64,000 bases of DNA from Chitinophagaceae bacterium (GTDB lineage Bacteria; Bacteroidota; Bacteroidia; Chitinophagales; Chitinophagaceae). The notes beneath the pieces are model-generated. The model saw nothing but the letters and a program-made list of their open reading frames with translations. It ran no database searches and was not told the origin of the DNA. A program made the translations under genes and the position numbers. The stretch is from contig JADJVB010000013.1 of NCBI GenBank assembly GCA_016710745.1, positions 372,001-436,000 of the forward strand. The letters run 5' to 3'. Positions 42,460 to 52,237 of this stretch are shown piece after piece; position 1 is the stretch's first letter, and each line of letters starts with the position of its first letter.

Positions 42460-43731
42460 ATGAAAAATATTCTCTTCATAATGTCGTGTTTGGTGCTTAC
42501 GGCTTTACCGGTAACAGCACAAAATAAACCGGAATTATCGCTTGAACAATGTTACACATTCGTCGCCGGCAGTTCACCACTGGCCCAACAAAAGGCATTG
42601 ACGATCACCGCCGGAAATCTGGCCACAAGGAACCAGAACCTGAACTGGCTTCCTGCTGTTAACCTGAATGCGCAGGCTACTTACCAGTCGGAAGTAACGT
42701 CATTTCCTGTAAAACTGCCGGGTTTAACTGTGGAAGAACTGAGTAAGGATCAGTACAAAGGAACACTGGAACTGGTTCAACCGGTGTACGACGGCGGTAT
42801 GATCGGTGTACAGAAGAAGTTGCAGCAGATCACAACAAATATCGAAACCCAGAAACTGGAAGTGGATATGTACCAGTTAAGATCAAAAGTGAACAGTTAT
42901 TTCTTTACAATATTGTTGATGCAGGAGAATATACAGTTGATGAAAATTGTACAGGAAGATCTGAACAACAATATTAAAAAAGTAACCACCCAGGCCGAAA
43001 ATGGAATTGCTACAAAAGCAAATGTGGATGTGTTGCGGGCCGAATGGTTGAAAGCATCCCAGAAGATCATCGAGTTCAGTGCGGTAAAAAAGGGTGCGGT
43101 CGACATGCTGGAGATACTCACCGGTACTACAATTGTACCCAATACGGTTTTTGTAAAACCGGCAATTCTGCCGGTGGCCGCCGCCGATGCGATTGCACGG
43201 CCCGAATTGAAACTATTTGATTTTCAGAAACAGCAGTTTCACCAGCAAAATAAACTCATCAATGCGAAATCGAATCCGAAGTTTTCGGTTTTTGCCAACG
43301 GCGGGTACGGCCGGCCCGGATTAAATCAGCTGAAAAATGAATTCCAGTGGTTTTATCTGGGCGGATTAAAACTTTCGATTCCCATCACGGGCCAGTTTAC
43401 CAAACAGCGCGAAAAAACGGTGATAAAGATTCAGGAGCAGATCGTTGAAAAACAAAAGGAGAATTTCCTGAACAACAACCGGCAGTTACTGGCTCAACAA
43501 AAAAACGAAGTGGAGAAATACCGGCAACTGGCCGAAAGCGACACGGAGATCGTTACCCTGCGCAACGGGATCAAGGAAAATGCATCTTTTAAACTGGCCA
43601 ATGGCATCATCACATCTTCCGACTATATAACGGAACTGAATGCCGAAAACCAGGCAATGATGAATCAAAAACTACACGAAATGCAGTTGTTGGAGGCGCA
43701 GTACAATTATCAACTCATACTTGGAAAATAA
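42460..43731 (+). CDS. TolC-family outer-membrane efflux protein
   Basis: 423 residues from ATG 42460 (MKNILFIMSCLVLTALPVTAQ, a clear signal peptide). A TTG at 42442 would add six residues but hides the signal peptide start. Two repeated halves with long helices (LSLEQCYTFVAGSSPLAQQKALT; NEVEKYRQLAESDTEIVTLRNGI) and the usual NLNWLPAVNLNAQATYQ and YITELNAENQAMMNQKLHEMQLLEAQYNYQ segments fit the outer-membrane factor fold. It should form the exit duct for the adaptor and ABC pump encoded next. Confidence 0.92.
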   Translation: MKNILFIMSCLVLTALPVTAQNKPELSLEQCYTFVAGSSPLAQQKALTITAGNLATRNQNLNWLPAVNLNAQATYQSEVTSFPVKLPGLTVEELSKDQYKGTLELVQPVYDGGMIGVQKKLQQITTNIETQKLEVDMYQLRSKVNSYFFTILLMQENIQLMKIVQEDLNNNIKKVTTQAENGIATKANVDVLRAEWLKASQKIIEFSAVKKGAVDMLEILTGTTIVPNTVFVKPAILPVAAADAIARPELKLFDFQKQQFHQQNKLINAKSNPKFSVFANGGYGRPGLNQLKNEFQWFYLGGLKLSIPITGQFTKQREKTVIKIQEQIVEKQKENFLNNNRQLLAQQKNEVEKYRQLAESDTEIVTLRNGIKENASFKLANGIITSSDYITELNAENQAMMNQKLHEMQLLEAQYNYQLILGK

Positions 43732-43758
43732 GAAATACCAAAATACAATCTCGATAAC

Positions 43759-44742
43759 ATGAAATCAATCTTAAAAAAATTAGCAGTACCCTTTGTGGCC
43801 ATGGTTTTTATCTCCTGCAACGGCAACAATAATAAATTTGATGCCACCGGAACCTTTGAAGCCGATGAGGTCATTGTTTCGGCAGAAGCAACAGGTAAGA
43901 TCCTTTTGTTGGATATACAGGAAGGTGCCGGTCTGGCAAAGGATTCGGTTGTTGGCAAAATAGACCCAACGGCCATTGAATTACAAAAAGAACAGGCGTC
44001 GGCATCGGTTGATGCCCTGTCGCAAAAAACCAATAATGCAGCCCCGCAGGTAAATATACTGCAATCGCAATTGCAACTGCAGAACAGGCAGATCGATGTG
44101 TACCAAACCCAATTGAAGACCCTCGTGAAGGAACAGCAGCGTTTTCAAAAATTGGTTGCTGCCGATGCCGTGCCCGCCAAACAACTGGATGATATCAACG
44201 GGCAGGTAAATGTATTGAACGATCAGATCGCTGCGGCTAAATCACAACTTTTGGTTTTACAAAGCCAGATCAATGCCCAGCGGGCCGTTGTTGCCATTCA
44301 AAACCGGGGTATTTTAAGCGAAAAAGATCCCATGGAGAAAAAGATCGCGCAGATCCAGGATCAACTCAACAAAACAACCATTATCAACCCGGTGAGTGGC
44401 ACCGTGCTCACCAAATATGCCGATGCCGGTGAGTTTACAGCCGCCGGTAAACCGCTGTACAAAATCGCCGACCTGAGTACGATGAAACTGCGAGCCTACA
44501 TCACCGGTAGTCAGCTGGCTCAGGTAAAACTGAACCAGGAGGTAAAAGTTTTGGTAGATGACGGTAAAGGTGGTTTCAGGGAACTGAAAGGCACCATCAG
44601 CTGGATATCAGACAAAGCAGAGTTTACACCCAAAACCATTCAAACAAAAGATGAACGCGCTAACCTGGTATATGCTATCAAAGTGAATGTGTTGAATGAT
44701 GGCTATTTAAAAATAGGTATGTACGGCGAAGTACAATTTTGA
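43759..44742 (+). CDS. HlyD/YbhG-type periplasmic adaptor lipoprotein
   Basis: 327 residues. Lipoprotein signal ending VFISCNG, Cys near residue 20. A lipoyl/barrel-sandwich half (GTFEADEVIVSAEATGKILLLDIQEGAGLAKDSVVGKID) precedes a long coiled-coil hairpin (~75-200, rich in Q and A), followed by INPVSGTVLTKYADAGEFTAAGKPLYKIADL and a C-terminal beta barrel (MKLRAYITGSQLAQVKLNQEVKVLVDDG). It bridges the ABC permeases and the TolC protein. 27 bases after tolC, 28 before the first ATPase. Confidence 0.9.
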   Translation: MKSILKKLAVPFVAMVFISCNGNNNKFDATGTFEADEVIVSAEATGKILLLDIQEGAGLAKDSVVGKIDPTAIELQKEQASASVDALSQKTNNAAPQVNILQSQLQLQNRQIDVYQTQLKTLVKEQQRFQKLVAADAVPAKQLDDINGQVNVLNDQIAAAKSQLLVLQSQINAQRAVVAIQNRGILSEKDPMEKKIAQIQDQLNKTTIINPVSGTVLTKYADAGEFTAAGKPLYKIADLSTMKLRAYITGSQLAQVKLNQEVKVLVDDGKGGFRELKGTISWISDKAEFTPKTIQTKDERANLVYAIKVNVLNDGYLKIGMYGEVQF

Positions 44743-44770
44743 TATCGGAATAAACAGGTAAATATTTACA

Positions 44771-45694
44771 ATGAACGCAATTACGGTTGATCATATTGTT
44801 AAAACCTACGGCAGCAAAAAACAGGTGCTCACTGCCCTGGATGATATTTCTTTTGAAGTTAAAAAAGGGGAGTTGTTCGGTATCATTGGTCCTGATGGCG
44901 CCGGTAAAACTTCCCTGTTCAGGATATTAACCACACTTTTATTGGCGGAAGGCGGTACCGCCACGGTTGACGGCTACGATGTGGTAAAAGACTATAAACA
45001 GATCCGGAAAAGTGTAGGCTACATGCCGGGTAAATTTTCACTCTACCAGGATCTGTCGGTTGAAGAAAACCTGGAATTTTTTGCCACCATTTTTAATACC
45101 AGTATCGACCAAAATTACGACCTGATCAAAGACATTTATGTTCAGATAGAACCTTTTAAAAAACGCCGGGCCGGAAAACTATCAGGTGGCATGAAACAGA
45201 AACTCGCACTGTGCTGCGCACTCATTCACAAACCTTCGGTGTTGTTTTTGGATGAGCCCACCACCGGGGTGGATGCCGTTTCGCGAAAAGAATTCTGGGA
45301 TATGCTGAAAGATCTGAAAAAACAGGGTATTACGATCCTGGTGTCAACGCCTTATATGGATGAAGCGGCCATGTGCGACCGGGTGGCGCTTATTCAATCA
45401 GGAAAAATAATGAGTATCGAAACACCCGAGAATATTGTAAAGGAATTTGAGGGCGAACTCTGGGCTGTACGGTCGGCGGATATGTACCGCTTATTGAATG
45501 ACTTGAAACAATACAAATACACCGAAAGCTGTAACAGTTTCGGGGAATATCATCACCTGCTATTAACAAAAAACCAGGGTGGAAAGGAAGGGGTTTTAAA
45601 ATATCTCAACGAACTGTCGCATAAAAATATTTTGCTGGAGCACACGGCCCCGAATATTGAAGACCGGTTTATGCAGCTGATGAAAAACACTTAA
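44771..45694 (+). CDS. ABC transporter ATPase, counterpart of the N-terminal half of YbhF
   Basis: 307 residues. Walker A is GPDGAGKTS (40-48), with Asp where Asn is usual, as in the first ATPase half of E. coli YbhF. Q-loop region YMPGKFSLYQDLSVEENL; ABC signature LSGGMKQKLAL; Walker B VLFLDEPTTGVD; the switch position is STPYMDEA, with Pro instead of the canonical His. It pairs with the next ATPase, one base away, to form the motor of the pump. Confidence 0.92.
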   Translation: MNAITVDHIVKTYGSKKQVLTALDDISFEVKKGELFGIIGPDGAGKTSLFRILTTLLLAEGGTATVDGYDVVKDYKQIRKSVGYMPGKFSLYQDLSVEENLEFFATIFNTSIDQNYDLIKDIYVQIEPFKKRRAGKLSGGMKQKLALCCALIHKPSVLFLDEPTTGVDAVSRKEFWDMLKDLKKQGITILVSTPYMDEAAMCDRVALIQSGKIMSIETPENIVKEFEGELWAVRSADMYRLLNDLKQYKYTESCNSFGEYHHLLLTKNQGGKEGVLKYLNELSHKNILLEHTAPNIEDRFMQLMKNT

Positions 45695-45695
45695 C

Positions 45696-46445
45696 ATGAT
45701 GACAGACGAAACAGTGATACACGTGGATCGGCTTACCAAAAAATTCGGCGACTTTATCGCCACCAATGCCATTTCATTTGATGTGGTACAGGGGGAAATA
45801 TTTGGTTTCCTCGGTGCCAATGGTGCCGGTAAAACAACGGCTATGCGTATGCTTTGTGGTCTGTCCATTCCATCCTCCGGAAAAGCAACCGTGGCGGGTT
45901 TTGATGTGTATAAAGAAACGGAACATATTAAGCAAAATATCGGCTACATGAGCCAGAAATTTTCCCTGTACGAAGACCTGACCGTAAAAGAAAATATCCG
46001 TTTTTATGCCGGTATCTATGGCATGAGCCGGTCGGCCATCAAAGAAAAAATGAAAGTACTGCTGGAGCAATTGGAGCTTTCGGCAGAGGAAAATAGTTTG
46101 GTTAAGTCGTTGCCGCTGGGTTGGAAGCAAAAACTGGCGTTTTCGGTAGCCATTCTGCACGAACCCCGGATCGTTTTCCTGGATGAGCCAACCGGTGGTG
46201 TTGACCCGGTTACCCGCCGGGAGTTCTGGAATTTAATTTATGAAGCAGCGGCAAAGGGCATAACTGTTTTTGTAACCACGCATTATATGGATGAAGCCGA
46301 GTATTGCGACCGGGTATCCATTATGGTGGATGGCGTAATAGAAGCATTGGATACACCGGCTAACTTGAAAAAAACATATAACGCTTCATCCATGGATGAG
46401 GTTTTTTTACAACTGGCCAGGGGGGCCAAACGGGCAGCAGACTAA
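45696..46445 (+). CDS. ABC transporter ATPase, counterpart of the C-terminal half of YbhF
   Basis: 249 residues. Walker A GANGAGKTT, Q-loop YMSQKFSLYEDLTVKENI, Walker B IVFLDEPTGGVD and switch His in VTTHYMDEAEYCDRV. The LSGGQ signature is replaced by LPLGWKQKLAF, which is the form typical of the second YbhF domain. In E. coli both domains are one protein; here they are separate genes one base apart. With the first ATPase lacking its switch His and this one lacking a canonical signature, an asymmetric dimer with one main ATP site is likely. The first permease starts six bases later. Confidence 0.92.
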   Translation: MMTDETVIHVDRLTKKFGDFIATNAISFDVVQGEIFGFLGANGAGKTTAMRMLCGLSIPSSGKATVAGFDVYKETEHIKQNIGYMSQKFSLYEDLTVKENIRFYAGIYGMSRSAIKEKMKVLLEQLELSAEENSLVKSLPLGWKQKLAFSVAILHEPRIVFLDEPTGGVDPVTRREFWNLIYEAAAKGITVFVTTHYMDEAEYCDRVSIMVDGVIEALDTPANLKKTYNASSMDEVFLQLARGAKRAAD

Positions 46446-46451
46446 TATACC

Positions 46452-47558
46452 ATGAAGCAATTTCTCATATTTGTAAAAAAAGAATTCTATCACATTTTTC
46501 GTGACCGGAAATCGCTGCTCATTATTTTCCTGATGCCGATCATGCAGATCATTTTGTTTGGCTTTGCGCTAACCAACGAGATCAAGAATAGCAATATAGC
46601 GGTGCTTGACAATTCAAAGGATGAATCTACCGCAGCTATCATTCAAAGACTGGATGCAAGCCGCTATTTTAAAGTATATCAAAACCTGCAATCGCCATCC
46701 GATATTGAAAAGGCGTTCAAAACCGGGAATGTGCGCATGGTGGTGGTTTTTCAACCCGGTTTCAGGGAATCCTTGTTGCATACCCATGCGGCACAGGTGC
46801 AGTTGATCGCCGATGGATCGGATCCCAACACCGCCACCACGATCACCAATTACGCGGGCAGTATCATCAGCGACTACCAAAAAGAATTGTACGGCCAGTT
46901 TGAGATTCCGTACACGATAAAACCCGAGATCAGGATGTTATATAATCCGCAACTAAAGGGTACCTATAATTTTGTGCCCGGCGTGATGGCGATGATCCTG
47001 ATCCTGATCGCCGCGATGATGACCTCCGTAGCCATTGTGCGGGAAAAAGAGATCAATACCATGGAAGTGATCCTGGTATCGCCTTTAAAGCCCCTGTTGT
47101 TTATCGTAAGCAAGGCTATTCCGTATATATTCTTGTCTCTGGTAAATGTAGTAACCATACTGTTGGTGAGTTATTTCGTATTGGATGTACCCATTAACGG
47201 TAATTTATTCCTGCTGATGGCCGAGTCGTTGTTGTTTATCATTACGGCCGTTTCGTTGGGACTGATGATATCCACGTTCACCAAAACCCAACAGGAGGCT
47301 CAGATGTTTTCGTTAATGGCCTTGTTGCTACCTACTTTGTTGCTGGGTGGTTTTATGTTTCCCATTGAGAGTATGCCCCTGCCTTTACAGATCGTGTCGA
47401 ACATTGTTCCTTCAAAATGGTATTTTTTGATCGTTAAAGATGTGATGATAAAAGGGCTGGGTTTTTCGCAGGTTTGGAAGGAGTCGCTGGTGCTGCTGGG
47501 TATGTCTTTGTTTTTACTGACCATCAGTTTGAAAAAGTTTAAAATCCGCCTGTCATGA
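46452..47558 (+). CDS. ABC-2 type permease (YbhS-like)
   Basis: 368 residues. N-terminal helix (KEFYHIFRDRKSLLIIFLMPIMQIILFGFAL), a large periplasmic domain (~45-170), then five helices in the C-terminal half, including FVPGVMAMILILIAAMMTSVAIVREKEINTMEVILVSPL, the coupling-helix segment of ABC2_membrane permeases. First of two permeases of the pump. Its stop overlaps the next ATG by four bases (ATGA). Confidence 0.92.
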   Translation: MKQFLIFVKKEFYHIFRDRKSLLIIFLMPIMQIILFGFALTNEIKNSNIAVLDNSKDESTAAIIQRLDASRYFKVYQNLQSPSDIEKAFKTGNVRMVVVFQPGFRESLLHTHAAQVQLIADGSDPNTATTITNYAGSIISDYQKELYGQFEIPYTIKPEIRMLYNPQLKGTYNFVPGVMAMILILIAAMMTSVAIVREKEINTMEVILVSPLKPLLFIVSKAIPYIFLSLVNVVTILLVSYFVLDVPINGNLFLLMAESLLFIITAVSLGLMISTFTKTQQEAQMFSLMALLLPTLLLGGFMFPIESMPLPLQIVSNIVPSKWYFLIVKDVMIKGLGFSQVWKESLVLLGMSLFLLTISLKKFKIRLS

Positions 47559-48673
47559 AGAAACTATTAGTGATACTGGAAAAAGAATTCAGGCAGGTTT
47601 TCCGAAATCCCGCGATCCTGCGTATGGTGCTGGTGATGCCCGTTATTCAATTATTGGTTTTTCCTTTTGCAGCCAATTACGAGGTGAAAAATGTGTCGCT
47701 GTCGGTGGTTGATCATGACCATTCTTCCTATTCACAAAAATTCATCAATAAAATTTCGGGCTCCCAATATTTTAAACTGGTTGATTATTCGCCGTCTTAC
47801 GACAAAGCCATGCGCACAATCGAATCCGGCGAGGCCGATCTCATTGTTGAAATACCGGCAGGATTTGAGAAAGCGCTGGTGAACGAAAATAAAAGTTCCA
47901 TGCTCATCGCGGTAAATGCGGTCAACGGGGTAAAAGCAAACCTGGGGGGGGCTTATGCCGCAAGTATCATCCGGGATTTTAACGCGGAGATACGTACCGA
48001 TTGGATCCAGTTTCCATCCTTCAATCCACAGCCAACCATCAACGTTACGTCATCGAGCTGGTACAACCCCACGATGAACTATAAAATTTTTATGGTGCCG
48101 GCGATACTGGTGACACTGCTTACCATGATCGGCAGTTTGATGGCTGCACTAAATATTGTGCATGAAAAAGAAATTGGCACCATCGAACAGATCAATGTAA
48201 GCCCGATCACCAAAGTGCAGTTCATTTTGGGCAAACTGATTCCCTTCTGGATCATGGGGCTGGTTACACTAACCCTTGGCTTATTGGTTTCGTGGTTGTT
48301 TTATGATATCGTTCCGGTTGGCAGTTTGGCGTTGATCTACGTTTTTGGCATGGTATTCCTGTTTACCTTATTGGGCGTCGGTCTGTTGATGTCAACCTAT
48401 GCCGAAACACAAACCCAGGCCACATTTGTAAGCTTTTTTGTAATGATGTTGTTTATGTTGCTGGGCGGATTATACACGCCGATAGAGAGTATGCCTGAAT
48501 GGGCCAGGTGGATCACCAAGGTTAACCCGGTTGCTTATTTTATTGAAGTGATGCGGATGATCGTATTGAAGGGGAGTACGTTTGCTGATGTACGAACCGA
48601 TTTTTTTTCGGTGTTGGGTTTGGGTATATTTTTCAATACCTGGGCGGTTATCAATTACCGGAAACGGTCGTAA
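47555..48673 (+). CDS. ABC-2 type permease (YbhR-like)
   Basis: 372 residues, same layout as its neighbour: KEFRQVFRNPAILRMVLVMPVIQLLVFPFAANYEV, a periplasmic domain (~45-175), then MVPAILVTLLTMIGSLMAALNIVHEKEIGTIEQINVSPIT and further helices. It begins inside the stop of the first permease, so translation is coupled. The two permeases form the heterodimeric membrane part of a YbhFSR-type exporter. Substrate unknown; E. coli YbhFSR has been linked to cation and drug efflux. Confidence 0.92.
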   Translation: MKKLLVILEKEFRQVFRNPAILRMVLVMPVIQLLVFPFAANYEVKNVSLSVVDHDHSSYSQKFINKISGSQYFKLVDYSPSYDKAMRTIESGEADLIVEIPAGFEKALVNENKSSMLIAVNAVNGVKANLGGAYAASIIRDFNAEIRTDWIQFPSFNPQPTINVTSSSWYNPTMNYKIFMVPAILVTLLTMIGSLMAALNIVHEKEIGTIEQINVSPITKVQFILGKLIPFWIMGLVTLTLGLLVSWLFYDIVPVGSLALIYVFGMVFLFTLLGVGLLMSTYAETQTQATFVSFFVMMLFMLLGGLYTPIESMPEWARWITKVNPVAYFIEVMRMIVLKGSTFADVRTDFFSVLGLGIFFNTWAVINYRKRS

Positions 48674-48678
48674 GATTG

Positions 48679-48897
48679 TCATCCATGAATATACAGTTCC
48701 TCCACCTTCTTCCTCGCCCAGGGCGTTTTTCGCAAAAAGGTTAAACTCGATTTGATACTTGGATTATCGCGGAAACAATTGATGCGGATGAGATTACCCA
48801 GTTCCTCCCAGCCATACATCTCTACTAAATGCGTTACGATCATTTCGAGTGTTTTGCCATGCAATGGATCATTAGATGATTGTTGATTCGGCTTCAT
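48679..48897 (-). CDS. VF530-family small DNA-binding-like protein
   Basis: 72 residues: DPLHGKTLEMIVTHLVEMYGWEELGNLIRINCFRDNPSIKSSLTFLRKTPWARKKVEELY, an almost textbook VF530 (DUF2132) domain spanning the whole protein. The fold resembles SAP/HeH helical DNA-binding domains, but the role is unknown. Its 5' end overlaps the 3' end of the antiporter gene by 26 bases, indicating coupled expression. It converges on the permease gene, five bases away. Confidence 0.9.
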   Translation of the reverse strand: MKPNQQSSNDPLHGKTLEMIVTHLVEMYGWEELGNLIRINCFRDNPSIKSSLTFLRKTPWARKKVEELYIHG

Positions 48898-50086
48898 TTG
48901 TTTTTTCAGTTTTAGGCAAGCGCTTATTACCCGTGATCATCAGGCCGGTCATCATCACCAGTGCCATGATCAGTACTACCTGTATCAGCAGTGATTTATT
49001 GACCAGTGCAATCTGCTGTGCCGGTATAATCGACAAAAACAGCAGTATATTAATTAATCCCCTGGGTGCAATAAATAACATCGGAAACATGCCGATGTTA
49101 GAAATTTTAAATTGAATGGCCCTGATGATCATGATGGCAAGCACTATGCCCACTGCCCAGGCAAATGTATTTACGTTCATGATCTCTTTGGTTTCTATCA
49201 AAAAACCAAAGAGCAGAAAAAAAAGCGCCCGAACCAAAAAAGTGGCTTCCGCGATCAGTTCTTTAAACCGGGCAACTTCTTTGTTTAGCAGATCGGGTTT
49301 CAGTTTTCTTATCCAGCTAAACCTTTTCATTTCATCAAGATTGCCGAGGAATAATCCAAATATGAGAATTAATATCAGGGCCGGTAAATGATAGGTTATG
49401 GCAACACTATAAATAAGCAGGATCGATAAAATGATGGGGATGAATTTTATGTGGTGATCGATCTTACTTAATAAAAATGCCAGCAGAACGGTGGCGGCAA
49501 AAGAAACGACGATCATGATAAGCAACAGCAAAACGGATTCTCCGATATTGTGCGACAGGGCCAGTTTATTAAGCGCCACAAAATTAAAAATGATAATTCC
49601 GAAAATGTCTGAGAGGCTGCTTTCATAGGTGATGAATTCCCTTTTGTGGGCACTTAGGTATCGGGCGCTGGGTATGGCAATGGCGCTGCTGATCACACAA
49701 AACGGAATAGCATTGGTGAAAGCATCCCTGAAAGATATTTCGGGCAGATAATACCGGAAAGCAAAAGACAACAAAAAACCCAACGCCAGTATCGGAAGCA
49801 AGGCGACAGTAACGGATTTAATGATGACGGATTTTTTGCTGCTGTTGAGTTCAATTTCAAGTGTTCCATCCAGTACAATTAATATCAGTCCCAGGGTTCC
49901 TAAAAAAGGCAACATGTCTTCCAGGTCGGGTACAAATTCATTGAATACCGTTGTAAATTGGCGAACCGACCAACCTAATAATAATAATAGTATAACAGAA
50001 GGTATCCGGGTTTTGGCGGCTGTCAGGTCAAATACATAGGCAAACAAAAGCAGCGTGCAAATGACAATGATAAAGGCGGGCGTCAT
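48872..50086 (-). CDS. Cation/proton antiporter (CPA family)
   Basis: 404 residues, about 11-12 transmembrane helices. Features of the Na+/H+ exchanger fold: IPSVILLLLLGWSVR near the N-terminus, TLGLILIVLDGTLEIEL (helix 3), and the conserved acidic ion-site region ITYESSLSDIFGIIIFNFVAL near residues 155-175. There is no TrkA-N/RCK domain at the C-terminus. It probably exchanges Na+ or K+ for protons at the inner membrane. The VF530 gene overlaps its end. Confidence 0.85.
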   Translation of the reverse strand: MTPAFIIVICTLLLFAYVFDLTAAKTRIPSVILLLLLGWSVRQFTTVFNEFVPDLEDMLPFLGTLGLILIVLDGTLEIELNSSKKSVIIKSVTVALLPILALGFLLSFAFRYYLPEISFRDAFTNAIPFCVISSAIAIPSARYLSAHKREFITYESSLSDIFGIIIFNFVALNKLALSHNIGESVLLLLIMIVVSFAATVLLAFLLSKIDHHIKFIPIILSILLIYSVAITYHLPALILILIFGLFLGNLDEMKRFSWIRKLKPDLLNKEVARFKELIAEATFLVRALFFLLFGFLIETKEIMNVNTFAWAVGIVLAIMIIRAIQFKISNIGMFPMLFIAPRGLINILLFLSIIPAQQIALVNKSLLIQVVLIMALVMMTGLMITGNKRLPKTEKTNEAESTII

Positions 50087-50104
50087 ACAAGAGGTATAAA
50101 AGAA

Positions 50105-50130
50105 AACGCCTTGCTATTTTGCAAGACGTT
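50105..50130 (-). terminator. Terminator of icd
   Basis: On the minus strand AACGTCTTGC and GCAAGGCGTT pair (one mismatch) around a 6-base loop, followed by a T-rich run. Lies between icd and the antiporter gene. Confidence 0.75.
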
Positions 50131-50162
50131 CTAAAATTAAACAAAAGGTTGATTGGTTGTTA

Positions 50163-51392
50163 TCAGAACCCCATTTTCTTTTTCAGGTTTTCATCAATGG
50201 CATCCAAAAACTCTTCGGTGTATAAATAATGGTCGCCATGACTCACTTTGTTTCCATGGATACAAACCGCGAGGTCCTTGGTCATCTTACCACTTTCAAC
50301 CGTTTCAATACAAACCGTTTCAAGTGCGTTACAAAAATCGATCAGTTCCTGATTCTTGTCCAGTTTGCCACGGAAAGCAAGTCCCCTTGTCCAGGCAAAA
50401 ATAGAAGCAATGGGGTTGGTAGATGTTGGCCGGCCGGCCTGGTGCTCCCTGTAGTGACGGGTTACCGTTCCATGTGCAGCTTCGGCTTCCATGGTGGTTC
50501 CGTCGGGAGTAACCAATACCGAAGTCATTAACCCCAGTGAACCAAAACCCTGAGCAACCGTATCACTTTGCACATCGCCGTCGTAGTTTTTGCAGGCCCA
50601 AACAAAATTGCCGTGCCATTTTAAAGCGCTGGCAACCATATCGTCAATGAGGCGATGCTCGTAACTAATACCAGCTTCGGTAAATTGTGTTTTAAATTCG
50701 TTTTGATACACTTCTTCAAAAATATCTTTAAAACGGCCGTCGTATTTTTTAAGTATCGTGTTTTTTGTTGACAGATATAAAGGCCATTTTTTGCTTAATG
50801 CCATATTCATGCAACTGCGGGCAAAACCATAAATACTCTCATCCGTATTATACATGCTCATGGCAACACCATCGCCTTTGAAATTGTATACTTCAAAAAC
50901 CTGTGCTTCGCCTTCATCCGGTGTGAAGGTCATGGTTAATTTTCCCTTGCCTTTGATCACGGTATCGGTTGCCCGGTACTGGTCGCCAAAAGCATGACGG
51001 CCAACGATGATGGGGGCGGTCCAGTTAGTTACCAGCCTGGGAACATTCTGCATCACGATCGGCTCCCGAAAAACAGTACCATCTAAAATATTACGGATGG
51101 TGCCATTCGGGCTCTTCCACATTTGTTTCAGCTTAAATTCTTCCACGCGTTGCTCATCGGGGGTAATGGTAGCGCATTTTATGCCCACGCCGCAGGCTTT
51201 GATGGCATTGGCTGCATCGATGGTAACCTGGTCGTTGGTTTCGTCGCGGTATTCCATCCCCAGGTCATAATATTGAATAGGTACTTCCAGGTAAGGAAGT
51301 ATCAGTTTGTCTTTGATGAATTTCCAGATGATACGGGTCATTTCATCTCCGTCTAATTCCACAACGGGGTTTGCTACTTGTATTTTTGCCAT
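50163..51392 (-). CDS. icd: NADP-dependent isocitrate dehydrogenase (eukaryotic-like type)
   Basis: TCA-cycle enzyme: isocitrate to 2-oxoglutarate with CO2 and NADPH. 409 residues. ELDGDEMTRIIWKFIKDKLI at the N-terminus, WKSPNGTIRNILDGTVFREPI (substrate-binding Ser and Arg), FVWACKNYDGDVQSDTVAQGFGSLGLMTSVL (metal-binding Asp residues) and GTVTRHYREHQAGRPTSTNPIASIFAW are those of the dimeric NADP-IDH shared with eukaryotic IDH1/2, not the E. coli type. It stands alone with its own -7 element and terminator. Confidence 0.97.
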   Translation of the reverse strand: MAKIQVANPVVELDGDEMTRIIWKFIKDKLILPYLEVPIQYYDLGMEYRDETNDQVTIDAANAIKACGVGIKCATITPDEQRVEEFKLKQMWKSPNGTIRNILDGTVFREPIVMQNVPRLVTNWTAPIIVGRHAFGDQYRATDTVIKGKGKLTMTFTPDEGEAQVFEVYNFKGDGVAMSMYNTDESIYGFARSCMNMALSKKWPLYLSTKNTILKKYDGRFKDIFEEVYQNEFKTQFTEAGISYEHRLIDDMVASALKWHGNFVWACKNYDGDVQSDTVAQGFGSLGLMTSVLVTPDGTTMEAEAAHGTVTRHYREHQAGRPTSTNPIASIFAWTRGLAFRGKLDKNQELIDFCNALETVCIETVESGKMTKDLAVCIHGNKVSHGDHYLYTEEFLDAIDENLKKKMGF

Positions 51393-51412
51393 GATGTGTT
51401 ACTTGTTTTTTG

Positions 51413-51420
51413 CAAATGTA
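51413..51420 (-). promoter_or_regulatory. TACATTTG -7 element of icd
   Basis: Exact TAnnTTTG on the minus strand, 20 bases upstream of the icd ATG; no clear -33 element. Confidence 0.5.
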
Positions 51421-52237
51421 CATGATGAGGGGGAGAATTTATTCAGAATCGGGCGCTGTTCATGTTCTGATCGAAATCACTGGTTCATTAAGTAAACTCT
51501 GATAACGGGCCTGATAAAAGACCCGGCGTTAAATTAAATAAACAAGCCTAATCTAAAAAACAACTGGGATGGTTACGGATTGAGATGCAGGCCTTTTGAT
51601 GAAAAAGCCGATCGGCTTGTGTTGTTAATTGCAACCCAAACCGACCTTACTGAATATGCAAGGTTCGCTGTTCGGGAAGCAGATTTAATATCATCCATTT
51701 TCAAATTGATCTCTGTAAATACAGTCCAGGTCATTTTTTGTATCAGCTAAAATAAATTTCCAGATCAAACCTAAAAAGCAGCAATAAATGAAAATAAGTT
51801 ATTATTTGTAAAAATGATAGCTGATCATTTGGACTGTTAGCAAGCTGTTTTTTTTTATTTTCCGAAAATGATAACAGGTAAAGCTGTTTGTGGAATCTTG
51901 ATCTTGGTTAAAACTCAAAATTATTTACAAAAACACGTAACTTTTAAAAAAAAAAACTACTTTTAATTATTAAAAAGGTAACGATTTTAATTTTTTGCAC
52001 TGAAGTGAAAAAAGACGATATGTCTGATAATCCTGTCAAAAGCAGATTTTAATAGTTGCCATATCTGAAAAAATCACGAAAATATCTGTAGAACCGGTTT
52101 ATAAGTTCAGCCGTATTTTTGTTAAAGCATATCCCGGGTTTACTGCTTGCCGGGTCGTATGTAGTTTCATCCACCTTTGAAAAACCAACGAATTTCAGTT
52201 TGTTGAATTTGTATATTCAAAACCAAAACTTACAATT
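51421..52237. other. Long AT-rich intergenic region upstream of the adhesin-like gene
   Basis: About 0.8 kb with no credible gene on either strand and many A/T runs. A weak TACTTTT/AAAAAGGTA dyad is near 51958-51980 and an imperfect TTGAAT..ATTCAA dyad near 52203-52220. The last bases before the ATG (TTCAAAACCAAAACTTACA) resemble the leaders of other T9SS cargo genes in the window. Confidence 0.4.
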
